Assembly (NCBI GenBank): GCA_026418175.1
Contig: JAOABX010000002.1
Coordinates: 28,811 to 92,810 of the forward strand
DNA from: Flavobacteriales bacterium
GTDB taxonomy: Bacteria; Bacteroidota; Bacteroidia; CAIKAF01
Direction: 5' to 3'
Length of the DNA stretch: 64,000 nt
Positions 1 through 8,856 of the stretch are shown here, piece by piece. Position 1 is the stretch's first letter. Each line of letters starts with the position of its first letter. The notes under the pieces are model-generated. The model was not told where the DNA came from. It saw only the letters and a list, made by a program, of their open reading frames with translations, and searched no databases. The position numbers and the translations under genes are program-made.

Positions 1-973
1 CTGTATCGGCAACCATAGGCATATATAATGCTAAAATGAGAAGTTTTTGCAGTGCATTTTCATATGAATGAATAATGATGCCAGATATTATTCCAATAGC
101 TGCTAAAGCTACTACCCATATAACTCTTTTTTTAAAATGAAACCAGGAGGGGGTCTTTAAATATTCAAAATCTTTGTTGGCATCCATAATTCCCATGAAT
201 TTTTGCAAATCCTCGGTATGTTCTTGTTCAATAACATCCAAAGCATCTTCATGAGTAACAATACCTACCAATTGATGATGATTATTAATTACAGGTATTG
301 CTACCAAGTTGTATTTTTTTATTTTTCTTGCTACTTGTTCTTTGTCATCAACAACATTTGCATATACATATTCTGAATGAAGAGCATTTTTGACTAATTC
401 ATTGGGACTGGCCATTATAATATCTTTCAGCGTAATAAATCCAATCAGCTGCATATTATCATCTACAACATAGATATAATAAACCGTCTTTTTAGATGGG
501 GCATCGGCTCTTACTTTATTAATGGCTTCAAAACAGGTCATTTCCGGATGAACGGTTGCAAAATCAGTACTCATAATTCCACCCGCAGTATCTGATGGAT
601 ATGAGCTTAATTTTATAACATCTTCTCGGATATTTTTTTTAAGATAAGGAAGTAGTTCTGATTGTTCTTGCAGTGTTAGATATTGAAATAAATCAGCTCT
701 GATATCTGAGGGAATATGTTCAAAAATCTCGGCAAAATGTTTTTTTGAAATTATCTTAAATAACTCAATCTGCTTTGATAATGGGAATTGAGCAAATATT
801 CTCCCCCGTTGAACAATGGTAAATTCATCTAAAAGTTTTACAATTAGGTTATTTTCAAAATTTAAAAGTATTTCAGCTACCTCTACTATTGGCATTTTTT
901 TTAGTACAGGTAACCATTCATAAAATTTTTGAATTTGTTCTTCGGAAGTGATTATATTTTTAAAGTCTATCAT
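1..973 (-). CDS. mgtE: MgtE-type magnesium transporter (C-terminus cut by window edge)
   Basis: This is the first 324 codons of a gene that runs off the left edge. Reading leftwards from ATG at 973 (MIDFKNIITSEEQIQ), the order is an MgtE N-terminal helical superhelix (about 1-130), a CBS pair (about 140-255; contains DTAGGIMSTDF, then YIYVVDDNMQLIGFITLKD and VAIPVINNHHQLVGIVTHED), a connecting helix, and the start of the first membrane helix (WVVALAAIGIISGIII). In this family the cytosolic N and CBS domains sense Mg2+ and gate a dimeric Mg2+ channel. The remaining membrane helices lie outside the window. It is a different paralogue from the MgtE at the right edge. Family assignment is firm; substrate specificity is inferred. 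Confidence 0.9.
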   Translation of the reverse strand, partial: MIDFKNIITSEEQIQKFYEWLPVLKKMPIVEVAEILLNFENNLIVKLLDEFTIVQRGRIFAQFPLSKQIELFKIISKKHFAEIFEHIPSDIRADLFQYLTLQEQSELLPYLKKNIREDVIKLSSYPSDTAGGIMSTDFATVHPEMTCFEAINKVRADAPSKKTVYYIYVVDDNMQLIGFITLKDIIMASPNELVKNALHSEYVYANVVDDKEQVARKIKKYNLVAIPVINNHHQLVGIVTHEDALDVIEQEHTEDLQKFMGIMDANKDFEYLKTPSWFHFKKRVIWVVALAAIGIISGIIIHSYENALQKLLILALYMPMVADT

Positions 974-992
974 TTTTAAATTTATAAATGGA

Positions 993-1212
993 TTACAATT
1001 CTACTTTGGACATAACCTCCCATCTTATTTGAGTTATTCCATATTCCATTGATAGTAATTCAATGAGTTTTTCAATTTCTAAGTCTAATTTTCCTACAGT
1101 ACTTATTTGGGCGTAATCCGGCACTCTTTTGCCTCCACTGACGCTCCAACCCTATTAGTGCACCCAAACAGGTTGCAACGAATAGTCGTAACATGAATTC
1201 CCACAGTGTCAT
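993..1212 (-). pseudogene. MgtC/SapB-family remnant with large internal deletion
   Basis: Two pieces of an MgtC-like gene are visible. From ATG at 1212 the frame reads MTLWEFMLRLFVATCLGAL, then IGLERQWRQKSAGLRPNK, which matches the conserved MgtC start (first membrane helix, then GLER...R..AGLRT). The frame then drifts and stops about 46 codons in. From 1097 to the stop at 993, in another frame, the sequence reads VGKLDLEIEKLIELLSMEY and continues GITQIRWEVMSKVEL, resembling the cytosolic C-terminal tail of the family. MgtC proteins are usually about 220-240 residues, so roughly two thirds, including most membrane helices, is missing. I infer a deletion of about 450 bp. It sits directly upstream of mgtE. 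There is no sign that a product is made. Confidence 0.7.
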
Positions 1213-1249
1213 GGTCTTCTTTAATGTTGGTAGGCAAAAATAGACTAAT

Positions 1250-1268
1250 TAATACCGGAAGGGTATTA
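1250..1268 (-). terminator. Possible weak terminator after the histidine kinase operon
   Basis: A 7-bp perfect stem (TAATACC/GGTATTA) with a 5-nt loop lies 38 bp beyond the kinase stop codon. On the minus strand an AT-rich tail containing TATTTTTG follows, but the T-run does not directly abut the stem. Termination is plausible, not certain. Confidence 0.35.
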
Positions 1269-1305
1269 GAGAATATTTAGAAAAAAATTAGAAAATCATT
1301 AAAAT

Positions 1306-2688
1306 TTATAGTTTAACTTCAATAGTTGTTCCTTTACCTACTTTTGATAATACTGAAATTTCGCCCCGATGTAATTCAATAATTTTTTTTGTAAGAAATA
1401 ATCCCAACCCGTTTCCTTCAGCCTTTGTTTTATTATTTCCGCGATAAAAGGGTTTAAAAATATTTTCAATTTCATCAGATTCTATTCCAATACCCTGATC
1501 AATAAACTGTAAAATATATTTTTTTTGTTGGATAGGTGGTTGAATGAATGAAATAATAACCTCACACGTATGATTATCTGAATATTTACAAGCGTTTTCC
1601 ATTAAATTAATAAATGCTGTTTTTAGTAAATATTCATTTCCATTGATAGGTATGGGCTCATCCCAGGTTTGGTTGGTATTGTATTGAAGATTTATATTAA
1701 AAGAGGGATTACTTCTTTTGAGTTCTTGATAAGCTTCTAATAATATTTCATCTATTCTTATTTGTTTAAAAGCTATTTCGGAATTATCATAACTTACTTT
1801 TGCAAGGTTTAGTAAATCATTCAGAAATTTTATTGTTTTTTTTGTATCGTTTAATATATTACTAAGTGCTTTTTTATATTCTTCCGTAGAATAGTTTTTT
1901 ACAAGTGATAATTCTACTTCAGTAAGTATAGCTGATAAAGGAGTTCTTAATTCATGAGAGATGTGATATACTAATGTTTTTTGCGCTTCGAATGAGTTTT
2001 CAAGTCTATCCAGCATTTGATTGATAGTTAAGGTCAATTCATTAAGTTCATCTTTTTTTATTTTATTGGATGTATGTGGCAAACGTAAATGAAGATTATA
2101 TGCGGTGATGTCTTTAGCTTTCGAAGTAATATCTTTTATAGGTTGTAAAACGTTTTTAGAAAAGAGTAATCCGGAAATAAAAACTAATGTTATAGTGATT
2201 GCAAAAAATAATAAAAGATTTTTTCTGAGACTAAATAATTTATTGTATCCATATTGATCTAATGCAGTTGCTGTTAGTATATATGTAACATTATTAAAAG
2301 GATATATCATTCCAATCACTTGCCAATCATCGAGGTAAAATCGTATTTCATTTTTTTTTAATATTTCACGAAGCATATCGGGCGTTTCTTTTACTTTATC
2401 AATATCTACTGCATCATGGTATAACAATTGAAAGGAGGTATCATAGATGGCCACCTCTACCTCATGCAATATTTTTCGATTGTTTCTGTAGATGCTTTGC
2501 AAAATTCTGGCATCTACCTTTGCATTAAAAAATAAATTGGCTTTGGTGATACATTCTTTTTTTAAAAGTGCATAAAATTCTTTTTCTCTGTTCTTAGATG
2601 ATGATAAATAGATAATGATAGAAAATAATAGCAAAATACCTCCGGTAAGTAAAGTATATAATGCCGTTAATTTTATTTTAATGGTCAT
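1306..2688 (-). CDS. Two-component sensor histidine kinase
   Basis: A 460-residue membrane kinase. Hydrophobic helices at about 7-29 and 157-177 flank an extracytoplasmic sensor region of about 125 residues with no recognised fold. A HAMP linker (about 178-232) follows, then a HisKA box with the phospho-acceptor H245 in SHELRTPLSAI, then a HATPase domain with an N box (NLMENACKY), a G1 box (DQGIGIE) and a G2 box (GNGLGLFL). Architecture and length match OmpR-class partner kinases of the heavy-metal/envelope-stress type. Its start overlaps the response regulator stop by 11 bp, so the two are translationally coupled. The stimulus is unknown. Confidence 0.93.
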   Translation of the reverse strand: MTIKIKLTALYTLLTGGILLLFSIIIYLSSSKNREKEFYALLKKECITKANLFFNAKVDARILQSIYRNNRKILHEVEVAIYDTSFQLLYHDAVDIDKVKETPDMLREILKKNEIRFYLDDWQVIGMIYPFNNVTYILTATALDQYGYNKLFSLRKNLLLFFAITITLVFISGLLFSKNVLQPIKDITSKAKDITAYNLHLRLPHTSNKIKKDELNELTLTINQMLDRLENSFEAQKTLVYHISHELRTPLSAILTEVELSLVKNYSTEEYKKALSNILNDTKKTIKFLNDLLNLAKVSYDNSEIAFKQIRIDEILLEAYQELKRSNPSFNINLQYNTNQTWDEPIPINGNEYLLKTAFINLMENACKYSDNHTCEVIISFIQPPIQQKKYILQFIDQGIGIESDEIENIFKPFYRGNNKTKAEGNGLGLFLTKKIIELHRGEISVLSKVGKGTTIEVKL

Positions 2689-3382
2689 AAAAATCCTTTT
2701 TTAATATAAAGCCCATACCAGATACAGTATGAAGTAACTTATGCTCAAAATTCTTATCTATTTTATTTCTAAGGTAATTCATATACACATCAATGAAATT
2801 GGTACCTGTATCATAAGAAATATTCCACACTTTTTCAGATATTTCATTTCTTGATAATACTCTTTCAGGATTTCTTAAAAAATACTCTAAAAGTCCAAAT
2901 TCTTTAGGGGTGAGTTTTATTGGGATATTTTTTCTTTTTACTGTTTTGGTTTTTAGATTCATTTCAATTTCAGCATATGATATTATATCTGTTTCTTTGC
3001 CTGAAAAATGCTCATATCGCTTTAAAATGGTTTTTATTCTGGCAATGAGTTCTCTTATTTCAAAAGGTTTAACTAAATAATCATCAGCCCCGGCATCAAA
3101 CCCTTCTACTTTATCATCAGTATTACCCAATGCCGTGAGCATGATGATGGGTACTTGTGGGTATAAATTGCGTATTTTTCTACATAATTCCAGGCCATTT
3201 GCATCCGGAAGCATAATGTCTGTTATTACTACATCATATTTATTATTATTAATTTCAAATAAAGCATTGGTTGCATTATGAACAGCCAATACATCAAAAC
3301 CCGATTCAGTTAATCCTCTTTGCAAGAGTGAAGCAACCCTGTTATCATCTTCAATAACCAATATTTTATAATGTTGATTCAT
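2678..3382 (-). CDS. OmpR/PhoB-family response regulator
   Basis: A 234-residue regulator. The receiver domain (about 6-120) has acidic residues E11-D12-D13, phospho-acceptor D55 (VVITDIMLPD), a switch Thr (MLTALG) and K105 in DDYLVKPFEIREL. A winged-helix DNA-binding domain fills about 135-230 (KLTPKEFGLLEYFLRNPERV, then YMNYLRNKID). It should bind direct repeats as a dimer once phosphorylated by the overlapping downstream kinase. The stop overlaps the kinase by 11 bp, and the start overlaps the upstream protease gene by 4 bp (ATGA). Target genes cannot be read from the sequence. Confidence 0.95.
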   Translation of the reverse strand: MNQHYKILVIEDDNRVASLLQRGLTESGFDVLAVHNATNALFEINNNKYDVVITDIMLPDANGLELCRKIRNLYPQVPIIMLTALGNTDDKVEGFDAGADDYLVKPFEIRELIARIKTILKRYEHFSGKETDIISYAEIEMNLKTKTVKRKNIPIKLTPKEFGLLEYFLRNPERVLSRNEISEKVWNISYDTGTNFIDVYMNYLRNKIDKNFEHKLLHTVSGMGFILKKDFYDH

Positions 3383-3810
3383 GGATTTATTTTTCGGATA
3401 AGACGAACATATTTTTCAGGATAATTGATAATTCCCTTATGTTTCATTAAAACGTCTCCGCCGATTACACCATTGATAACCGGTAATTTTAGCTGAGCAT
3501 AGGCTTCGTTTACATGGCTTAAATCAAGCACAGCTATTTCAAAGTTTTTAATGATAAATTTTCCAAGCGATATTTTCTTTAAAACGATAGTTGAACTTTC
3601 CATGCTGTTTGTTCCAAGTCCAGCCGAAAGTATCTCATTGGGAATAATTTCTTTATGTAATCCCAGCTCTACCAAATGATTTTTATCAATAACTGTTCTG
3701 GATGCTCCCGTATCAATAATAAAATTTGCAGGATTCCCGTTCACTTCGCCTTTTACTAACAAATGTGAACCTCCACCTTCCATTTTAATAATCTCAAAAG
3801 GAATTTTCAT
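3379..3810 (-). CDS. Retropepsin-like aspartic protease, single domain
   Basis: A 143-residue protein with one retropepsin-type domain. The catalytic triplet D33-T-G-A-S sits in ANFIIDTGASRTVID, and the second half has the hydrophobic-hydrophobic-Gly signature in LPVINGVIGGDVLM. With only one DTG it should be active as a homodimer, like viral proteases. No signal peptide or membrane helix is visible, so it is probably cytosolic. It is the first gene of an operon with the response regulator (4-bp ATGA overlap) and kinase, an uncommon partnership. Its start lies only 12 bp beyond the secDF terminator, so its promoter must overlap that hairpin or lie in the secDF tail. The substrate is unknown. 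Confidence 0.8.
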   Translation of the reverse strand: MKIPFEIIKMEGGGSHLLVKGEVNGNPANFIIDTGASRTVIDKNHLVELGLHKEIIPNEILSAGLGTNSMESSTIVLKKISLGKFIIKNFEIAVLDLSHVNEAYAQLKLPVINGVIGGDVLMKHKGIINYPEKYVRLIRKINP

Positions 3811-3821
3811 GAAGGTAAAAA

Positions 3822-3849
3822 TAAAAAAAGGCCCGCATAAACAGGCCTT
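3822..3849 (-). terminator. Rho-independent terminator of secDF
   Basis: On the minus strand a 6-bp stem AAGGCC / GGCCTT with a 10-nt loop is followed directly by a run of T residues. It lies 31 bp beyond the secDF stop codon. Confidence 0.8.
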
Positions 3850-3880
3850 AATATCTAAATCGCTGTAAGTAATTTATTAT

Positions 3881-6800
3881 TTACTTATTTTCCTCTGGAT
3901 TTTTGCTACGAAGGTCAATTACTACCGGAGTAGCAATAAAGATGGAAGAATAAGTACCTACAATTACTCCTACTAAAATTGCAAACGACAAACCTTTTAT
4001 GGCTTCACCACCAAAAAAGAATGCAATGAGAAGCACAATCAATACCGTCATGGATGTATTGATGGTACGTGCTAATGTACTATTTAATGCTGAATTTACC
4101 AGTTCAGCCATTTTACCACGTTTGTGTTCGCCAATGAATTCACGGATACGGTCAAAAATAATCACGGTATCATTAATAGAATAGCCAATCACAGTAAGTA
4201 CGGCAGCAATGATGGCCTGATCAACTTCTAAGTTAAATGGAAGAATTCCATCAAAAATCGAGAACATTGCCAATACAATTACCACATCATGGAACAAGGC
4301 AATTAAAGCTCCCAAGCCATACTGCCATCCTTTGAATCGGAACAAAATATATAGGAACATCATGGCTAGCGATAAAATTACAGCCCAAATAGACTTAATT
4401 TTTACATCGCGGGCTATGGTTGGTCCCACTTTGTAAGATTCGGAAATACCTGTACCTTCTTTATCCACAAATTCTTCCACTGTTATTTTTTCTACAAAGA
4501 AAGGACTTAATGCTTCGTACATTTCTTTTTCTATTTGAGCATCAACATCTTCACCAGAGTCGTTATAACGATACTTTGTAACAATCTTAATCTGATCGGC
4601 AGATCCATAGTATTTTACTGTTGGAGTGGTACCAAATTTAGCACCCAACGCATTGGCTACATCAGTGGTAGAGAAATTTGTATTATCCATTACTACAGTG
4701 TATGAGCGCCCTCCCTGCAAATCAACCCCCAAGTTAAAACCTTTGAGAAAAAAAGAAGCAATTCCTCCAAGTACAATTACTGCAGATACTGCATAAAACG
4801 CTTTGCGTTTACCAACAAAATCGAAGTTTGCATTAGCCAAAAAGTTTTCTGTCGGTTTTGTTGAGAATGAGATATTGGTTTTACGCTTCAATTGGGCCTC
4901 AAATATCAAACGAGTAATAAAAATGGCAGAAAATAAAGAAGTAAGAATTCCCCAGAATAACACTACAGCAAAGCTTTTAACAGGGCCAGCACCAAACACC
5001 ATTAAAATGATTGCAATCAATATTGTTGTAATGTTTGAATCTATAATTGCAGCATAAGCTCGTTTATACCCATCACTTAATGCAAGCTTGAGGCCTTTAC
5101 CATGACGCACTTCTTCCTTGATACGTTCAAAAATCAATACATTGGCGTCTACAGACATACCAAGAGTAAGAACAATACCTGTAATTCCAGGAAGGGTAAG
5201 TGTTGCGCCCAAAGCAGTAAGGGTTCCTACTAAGAAAAACACATTGCTTATTAAGGCAATATCAGCCGTTACACCAGCTTTGCCATAATAAAAAGCCATG
5301 TAAAGCATAATCATAATGAAGGCAATAGCCAACGAAGTTAAACCGGCATTGATGGCCTTTTGTCCCAGCGAAGGTCCAACCACAGCTTGCTCAACAATGG
5401 TGGCCGGAGTAGGAAGTTTACCGGCTTTTAATACTGATGCAAGGGTTTTAGCGTCTTCAAAGCTAAAATTACCAGTAATGCTTGAGATACCACCAGTAAT
5501 GGCATCTTCAACATTGGGGTAGGAGTAAACCCTTCCATCCAGCACAATGGCAATACTTTTACCAATGTTCTTTTTAGTTAATTCTGCCCAAGTTTTTGCT
5601 CCTTCAGCATTCATTTTCATAGTAACACGAAAGCCACCTTTGCGATCGTCAGGTTCAAAGCTGGCATCTGTTATTACGTCACCTTCCAATGATGCTTTAC
5701 CATCGCGGCGGGTTACTTTACAGGCCACTAAGGCTAATAAATTACTGTTTTTATCAATACCTGAACGTTGTTCCCAAAATAAACGAAGGTCTTTGGGCAA
5801 CATGGAGGCTATTTGAGGCATTCGAAGATATTCGCCGATTTTACTAGTATCGAATGGTGTAGCATATCCTACTACAGGACCTGGATTGTAAAACTGTTGA
5901 TTAGATTCATTGGTTCCAATATTGGGAATTAATAAGGCAAACAGCGGATTGTTTTTTTCAAATTCTTCAAAACTTTGCTGGCCTAAGGATGAAGAATCTT
6001 TCGTTATTTCTGAAGAATCTTTTGTTGTTTCTAAAGAAGTTGTTTGCAATGAATCCGGTTGGTTGGTAATGGCAATTTGGGTAGTATCAGAAGGTATCGA
6101 ATCTGTTTTTTCTTCTGATTTTTTCGCTACTCGAAGACGGGCCAGTTCATCGTTGGCTTTTTGAATATATTGGAAAATTTCCTTGTTTTCATACGTTTCA
6201 TAAAACTCTAATTTTGCAGATGCCTCAAGTAATTTCTGAACCCGATTCGGGTCTTGTACACCGGGCAATTCTACTAAAATACGTCCGGATCCTTCCAGTT
6301 TTTGAATATTAGGTTGAGTAACTCCAAAATTATCAATACGGGCATTTAATACTTCAAACGTACGGTCAATGGCTTGATCTGCTTCGCGGGCTAAAATGGC
6401 TTTAACCTCTTCATTGCTCATTTTTATATTGATCATTTCCTGATCCTTGTGACCAAAAATAGCCGGACTGGATAATCGTGCTTGCGGATTGATGGTAGTA
6501 AATGCGTTATAAAAAAGGTCAACAAAGTTGGCTTGGCTGTTTTTTTGTTGTTCCTGAGCTACTTTTAAAGCTTTTACAAAAGTACTGTCTTGACTGTTAT
6601 TACTCATGGCACGAAGCAAGTCTGGAATTGATACTTCCAACGTTACATTCATACCGCCTTTCAAGTCAAGTCCCAAGTTTATTTCCCGTTGCTTACATTC
6701 GGCATAAGTGTATTTAACAATACCCAGGTTATAAACTACCTGGCCGTTCATGGAGTCGAGATAAGCTCTTTCCAGTGCAGGATCACCCCCAGCAAATTCA

Positions 6801-6907
6801 CGGGCTTTGCTTTCTACCCGACGGGTAACAAAAGTGAACGAAAGATGAAAAATACAGGCTAACGCCAAAAGGATTCCAAAAATCTGAATCGCACTCTTAT
6901 TCTGCAT
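3881..6907 (-). CDS. secDF: Fused SecD/SecF protein translocase subunit
   Basis: A 1008-residue fusion of SecD and SecF, the proton-driven accessory of the SecYEG translocon that pulls secreted proteins out on the periplasmic side. The SecD half has one N-terminal helix, the motif LGLDLKGGMNVTLE (about 78-91), a long periplasmic P1 domain, and the membrane motif GMSVDANVLIFERIKEE. The SecF half has LGVDLQGGRSYTV and GYSINDTVIIFDRIREF. Twelve membrane helices are expected. Within P1, about residues 260-315 form a low-complexity Ser/Thr/Glu/Asp-rich insertion containing a duplicated 21-bp unit. The gene is monocistronic, with a clear Bacteroidota promoter upstream and a hairpin terminator downstream. 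Confidence 0.97.
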   Translation of the reverse strand: MQNKSAIQIFGILLALACIFHLSFTFVTRRVESKAREFAGGDPALERAYLDSMNGQVVYNLGIVKYTYAECKQREINLGLDLKGGMNVTLEVSIPDLLRAMSNNSQDSTFVKALKVAQEQQKNSQANFVDLFYNAFTTINPQARLSSPAIFGHKDQEMINIKMSNEEVKAILAREADQAIDRTFEVLNARIDNFGVTQPNIQKLEGSGRILVELPGVQDPNRVQKLLEASAKLEFYETYENKEIFQYIQKANDELARLRVAKKSEEKTDSIPSDTTQIAITNQPDSLQTTSLETTKDSSEITKDSSSLGQQSFEEFEKNNPLFALLIPNIGTNESNQQFYNPGPVVGYATPFDTSKIGEYLRMPQIASMLPKDLRLFWEQRSGIDKNSNLLALVACKVTRRDGKASLEGDVITDASFEPDDRKGGFRVTMKMNAEGAKTWAELTKKNIGKSIAIVLDGRVYSYPNVEDAITGGISSITGNFSFEDAKTLASVLKAGKLPTPATIVEQAVVGPSLGQKAINAGLTSLAIAFIMIMLYMAFYYGKAGVTADIALISNVFFLVGTLTALGATLTLPGITGIVLTLGMSVDANVLIFERIKEEVRHGKGLKLALSDGYKRAYAAIIDSNITTILIAIILMVFGAGPVKSFAVVLFWGILTSLFSAIFITRLIFEAQLKRKTNISFSTKPTENFLANANFDFVGKRKAFYAVSAVIVLGGIASFFLKGFNLGVDLQGGRSYTVVMDNTNFSTTDVANALGAKFGTTPTVKYYGSADQIKIVTKYRYNDSGEDVDAQIEKEMYEALSPFFVEKITVEEFVDKEGTGISESYKVGPTIARDVKIKSIWAVILSLAMMFLYILFRFKGWQYGLGALIALFHDVVIVLAMFSIFDGILPFNLEVDQAIIAAVLTVIGYSINDTVIIFDRIREFIGEHKRGKMAELVNSALNSTLARTINTSMTVLIVLLIAFFFGGEAIKGLSFAILVGVIVGTYSSIFIATPVVIDLRSKNPEENK
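5991..6032 (-). repeat. 21-bp tandem duplication inside the secDF P1 insertion
   Basis: Two adjacent 21-bp copies (5991-6011 and 6012-6032) differ at a few bases and stay in frame. They encode repeated seven-residue Ser/Thr/Lys/Asp units in the low-complexity part of the SecD periplasmic domain. Confidence 0.75.
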
Positions 6908-6945
6908 ATCAACTTAGTTTTCTCTGAGTTTTGAAAAAATGAACG

Positions 6946-6975
6946 CAAAGATATGTTTTACCCTTTGATTTGCAA
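6946..6975 (-). promoter_or_regulatory. Bacteroidota-type promoter of secDF
   Basis: On the minus strand the -33 element TTG (6975-6973) is followed after 19 bp by TATCTTTG (6953-6946), a full match to TAnnTTTG. The start codon is 38 bp further on, giving a leader of about 30 nt. This is the clearest promoter in the window. Confidence 0.75.
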
Positions 6976-7059
6976 AACAAACTCTTTTATATTGATAAAC
7001 AGCTCGTTGAAATTATTAATACAGCTGTTTCTGAAAGTCTTGCTCTAACATAGAAAACA

Positions 7060-7067
7060 TATCTTTG
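7060..7067 (+). promoter_or_regulatory. Probable -7 element of the 7090 lipoprotein gene
   Basis: TATCTTTG matches the Bacteroidota -7 consensus TAnnTTTG and lies 22 bp before the start codon. The nearest upstream TTG (7040-7042) is only 17 bp away, so the -33 element is weak or absent. Confidence 0.4.
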
Positions 7068-7089
7068 CTGAAATTTTATTACATCAGGC

Positions 7090-7917
7090 ATGCAAAAAAA
7101 TTATTTTTTGATAATAGTATTTAATTTGCTTATTATCAGTTTTTTATCTTGCAAAAATAAAACAAGATTATCTTTAGAAAAAAATGTTTATTTAAACTTA
7201 GATACTCAAACCGTTGATTGGAATAAAGATACATTTAGGATAACGGAACAAGTTGATGTTGAGGCAAATGTATATTATGAAATGTTTTCAAATCCAACCT
7301 TTCCCGTACAGGATACCGTCAACTTAAAAGTATTATACATTTTGAATAGTGCATTTTCTCACATATTGGATTCTTCTCACATCAACATTAAAACGTATGA
7401 AGATTTAAAAGAAGCTTGACGTCGTTTTAGAAAGGTATATCGTAAATTTAGTTTAGAAAATGATGGGGCCGTTCCATGGTCGATAGAAGTTCATATCTCT
7501 ATTTCCAAACTGTTTAATGAAATAATAACATTAGAAGTATCTGAATATGCATATTTGGGAGGGGCACATGGAAATGGGGGGACGTATTATTATAATTTCA
7601 CTGTTCCAGATGGGCGGATATTGACTTTAAAGGAATTATTTCATGATATTAACCAATTAAATACCATTGCAGAACAGTATTTTAGAAAGCAGCACATGAA
7701 TGGAGATCTGTCTGCTGATTTTGATGAATATGCTTTTGAATTTGAAAATAACCAATTTTCATTGAATGAAAATTTTAAAATTACTCCTGATGGATTGAAA
7801 ATACAATATAATGCTTATGAAATAGGGCCATATGTGTTAGGTGCTCCTTTGGTAGAAATTCCATGGAAAAATATTCAACCCATCCTTAAAAAAAATCTTA
7901 CTGTTGTATCTTATTGA
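7090..7917 (+). pseudogene. DUF3298/RsiV-like lipoprotein interrupted by an in-frame TGA
   Basis: One reading frame of 276 codons is broken by a single TGA at 7417-7419 (codon 110). The frame is open on both sides and no indel is needed. The first part has a lipoprotein signal peptide with the lipid-modified Cys at position 21 (IISFLSCKNK). After the TGA the sequence continues RRFRKVYRKFSLEND, then has the DUF3298 signature GGAHGNGGTYYYNF, then GRILTLKELF. This fold is found in RsiV-type anti-sigma factors and PdaC-like envelope proteins. The codon before the stop is GCT and the next is CGT, so a one-base change (for example TGG or CGA to TGA) would explain it. It is either a recent nonsense mutation, a sequence error or rare readthrough. 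Neighbouring genes use TGA as a normal stop. Confidence 0.75.
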
Positions 7918-7929
7918 ATAGATTAGTTC

Positions 7930-8721
7930 ATGGAATTTGAGTGGGGGCAACTGTTGGCAATATCAATATTTGCATTGTTAGCTGGATTGGTTGATGCAAT
8001 AGCAGGCGGAGGCGGATTGATTCAATTTCCGGCCTTTTTGATTCTATTTCCCCAGATACCTGTTCCGGTTCTCATGGGCACTAATAAAATTGCTTCGTTT
8101 AGTGGTACATTAGTGGCAGTAATAAAATACGTCCGTTCTGTAAAAATACCATGGGTAGCCGTTTGGCCTGCCATGATTACAGCGTTAATATTTGCTTTTG
8201 TCGGGGCCTGGTTTATTTCTTATCTCAGTAAAGAAATTGTGAAGCCTATCGTTTTAATTTTACTTATCGGAGTTTTTATTTATACAAAGTTAAATAAACA
8301 CATAGGAGCAACTACCCCTTCAAAACTTTCGAACAAATTATTAAAAATACGTGCTTTGATTAGTGGGGCCATCCTTGGATTTTATGATGGATTTTTTGGC
8401 CCGGGAACAGGAAGCTTTTTATTATTCATTTATGCAGTTTGGTTAGGATTTGATTTGCTTCGTGCAGCTGTTTCTGCCAAGTTAGTTAATCTTGCTACCA
8501 ATATAGCTGCATTGGCATATTTTATTTGTTCCGGCCAATACCTGTTGAAGGTGGCCATACCTGTTGCACTTATGAATATGGCGGGATCACTCATCGGAGC
8601 TAACTTGGTAATAAAACGTGGAGTGTTTCTAATCCGACAATTTTTTTCAATAGTTATTTTTTTGCTTATTGTAAAATTGGCTTATGATATCGTCAAACAT
8701 TACATAAATAATATCATCTAA
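7930..8721 (+). CDS. TauE/SafE-family sulfite/anion exporter-like membrane protein
   Basis: A 263-residue polytopic protein of about 7-8 helices, with the two family repeats visible: an N-terminal GLVDAIAGGGGLIQFPAFL and a central GFYDGFFGPGTGSFLLF. The GGGG and GPGTG motifs are typical of TauE/SafE (DUF81) transporters, which export sulfite, sulfoacetate or other small anions. Length is normal for the family. It starts 12 bp after the broken lipoprotein gene and is probably cotranscribed with it. No sulfur-metabolism genes lie nearby, so the substrate is open. Confidence 0.85.
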   Translation: MEFEWGQLLAISIFALLAGLVDAIAGGGGLIQFPAFLILFPQIPVPVLMGTNKIASFSGTLVAVIKYVRSVKIPWVAVWPAMITALIFAFVGAWFISYLSKEIVKPIVLILLIGVFIYTKLNKHIGATTPSKLSNKLLKIRALISGAILGFYDGFFGPGTGSFLLFIYAVWLGFDLLRAAVSAKLVNLATNIAALAYFICSGQYLLKVAIPVALMNMAGSLIGANLVIKRGVFLIRQFFSIVIFLLIVKLAYDIVKHYINNII

Positions 8722-8856
8722 TCTTCATTAATAATAAATTAATATTCAAAATTATTTGTTGAACATAGCTTAATAAATTTTCTTATCAAATATTTTTAAT
8801 TAAATAAACTGAATGTTGGGATATTCGATATAATTTTATATTCATTTGAAAAAAAA

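Noticed and set aside
7417-7419. Selenocysteine or recoded TGA
   Set aside because: No convincing hairpin follows the codon, and TGA ends many neighbouring genes normally.
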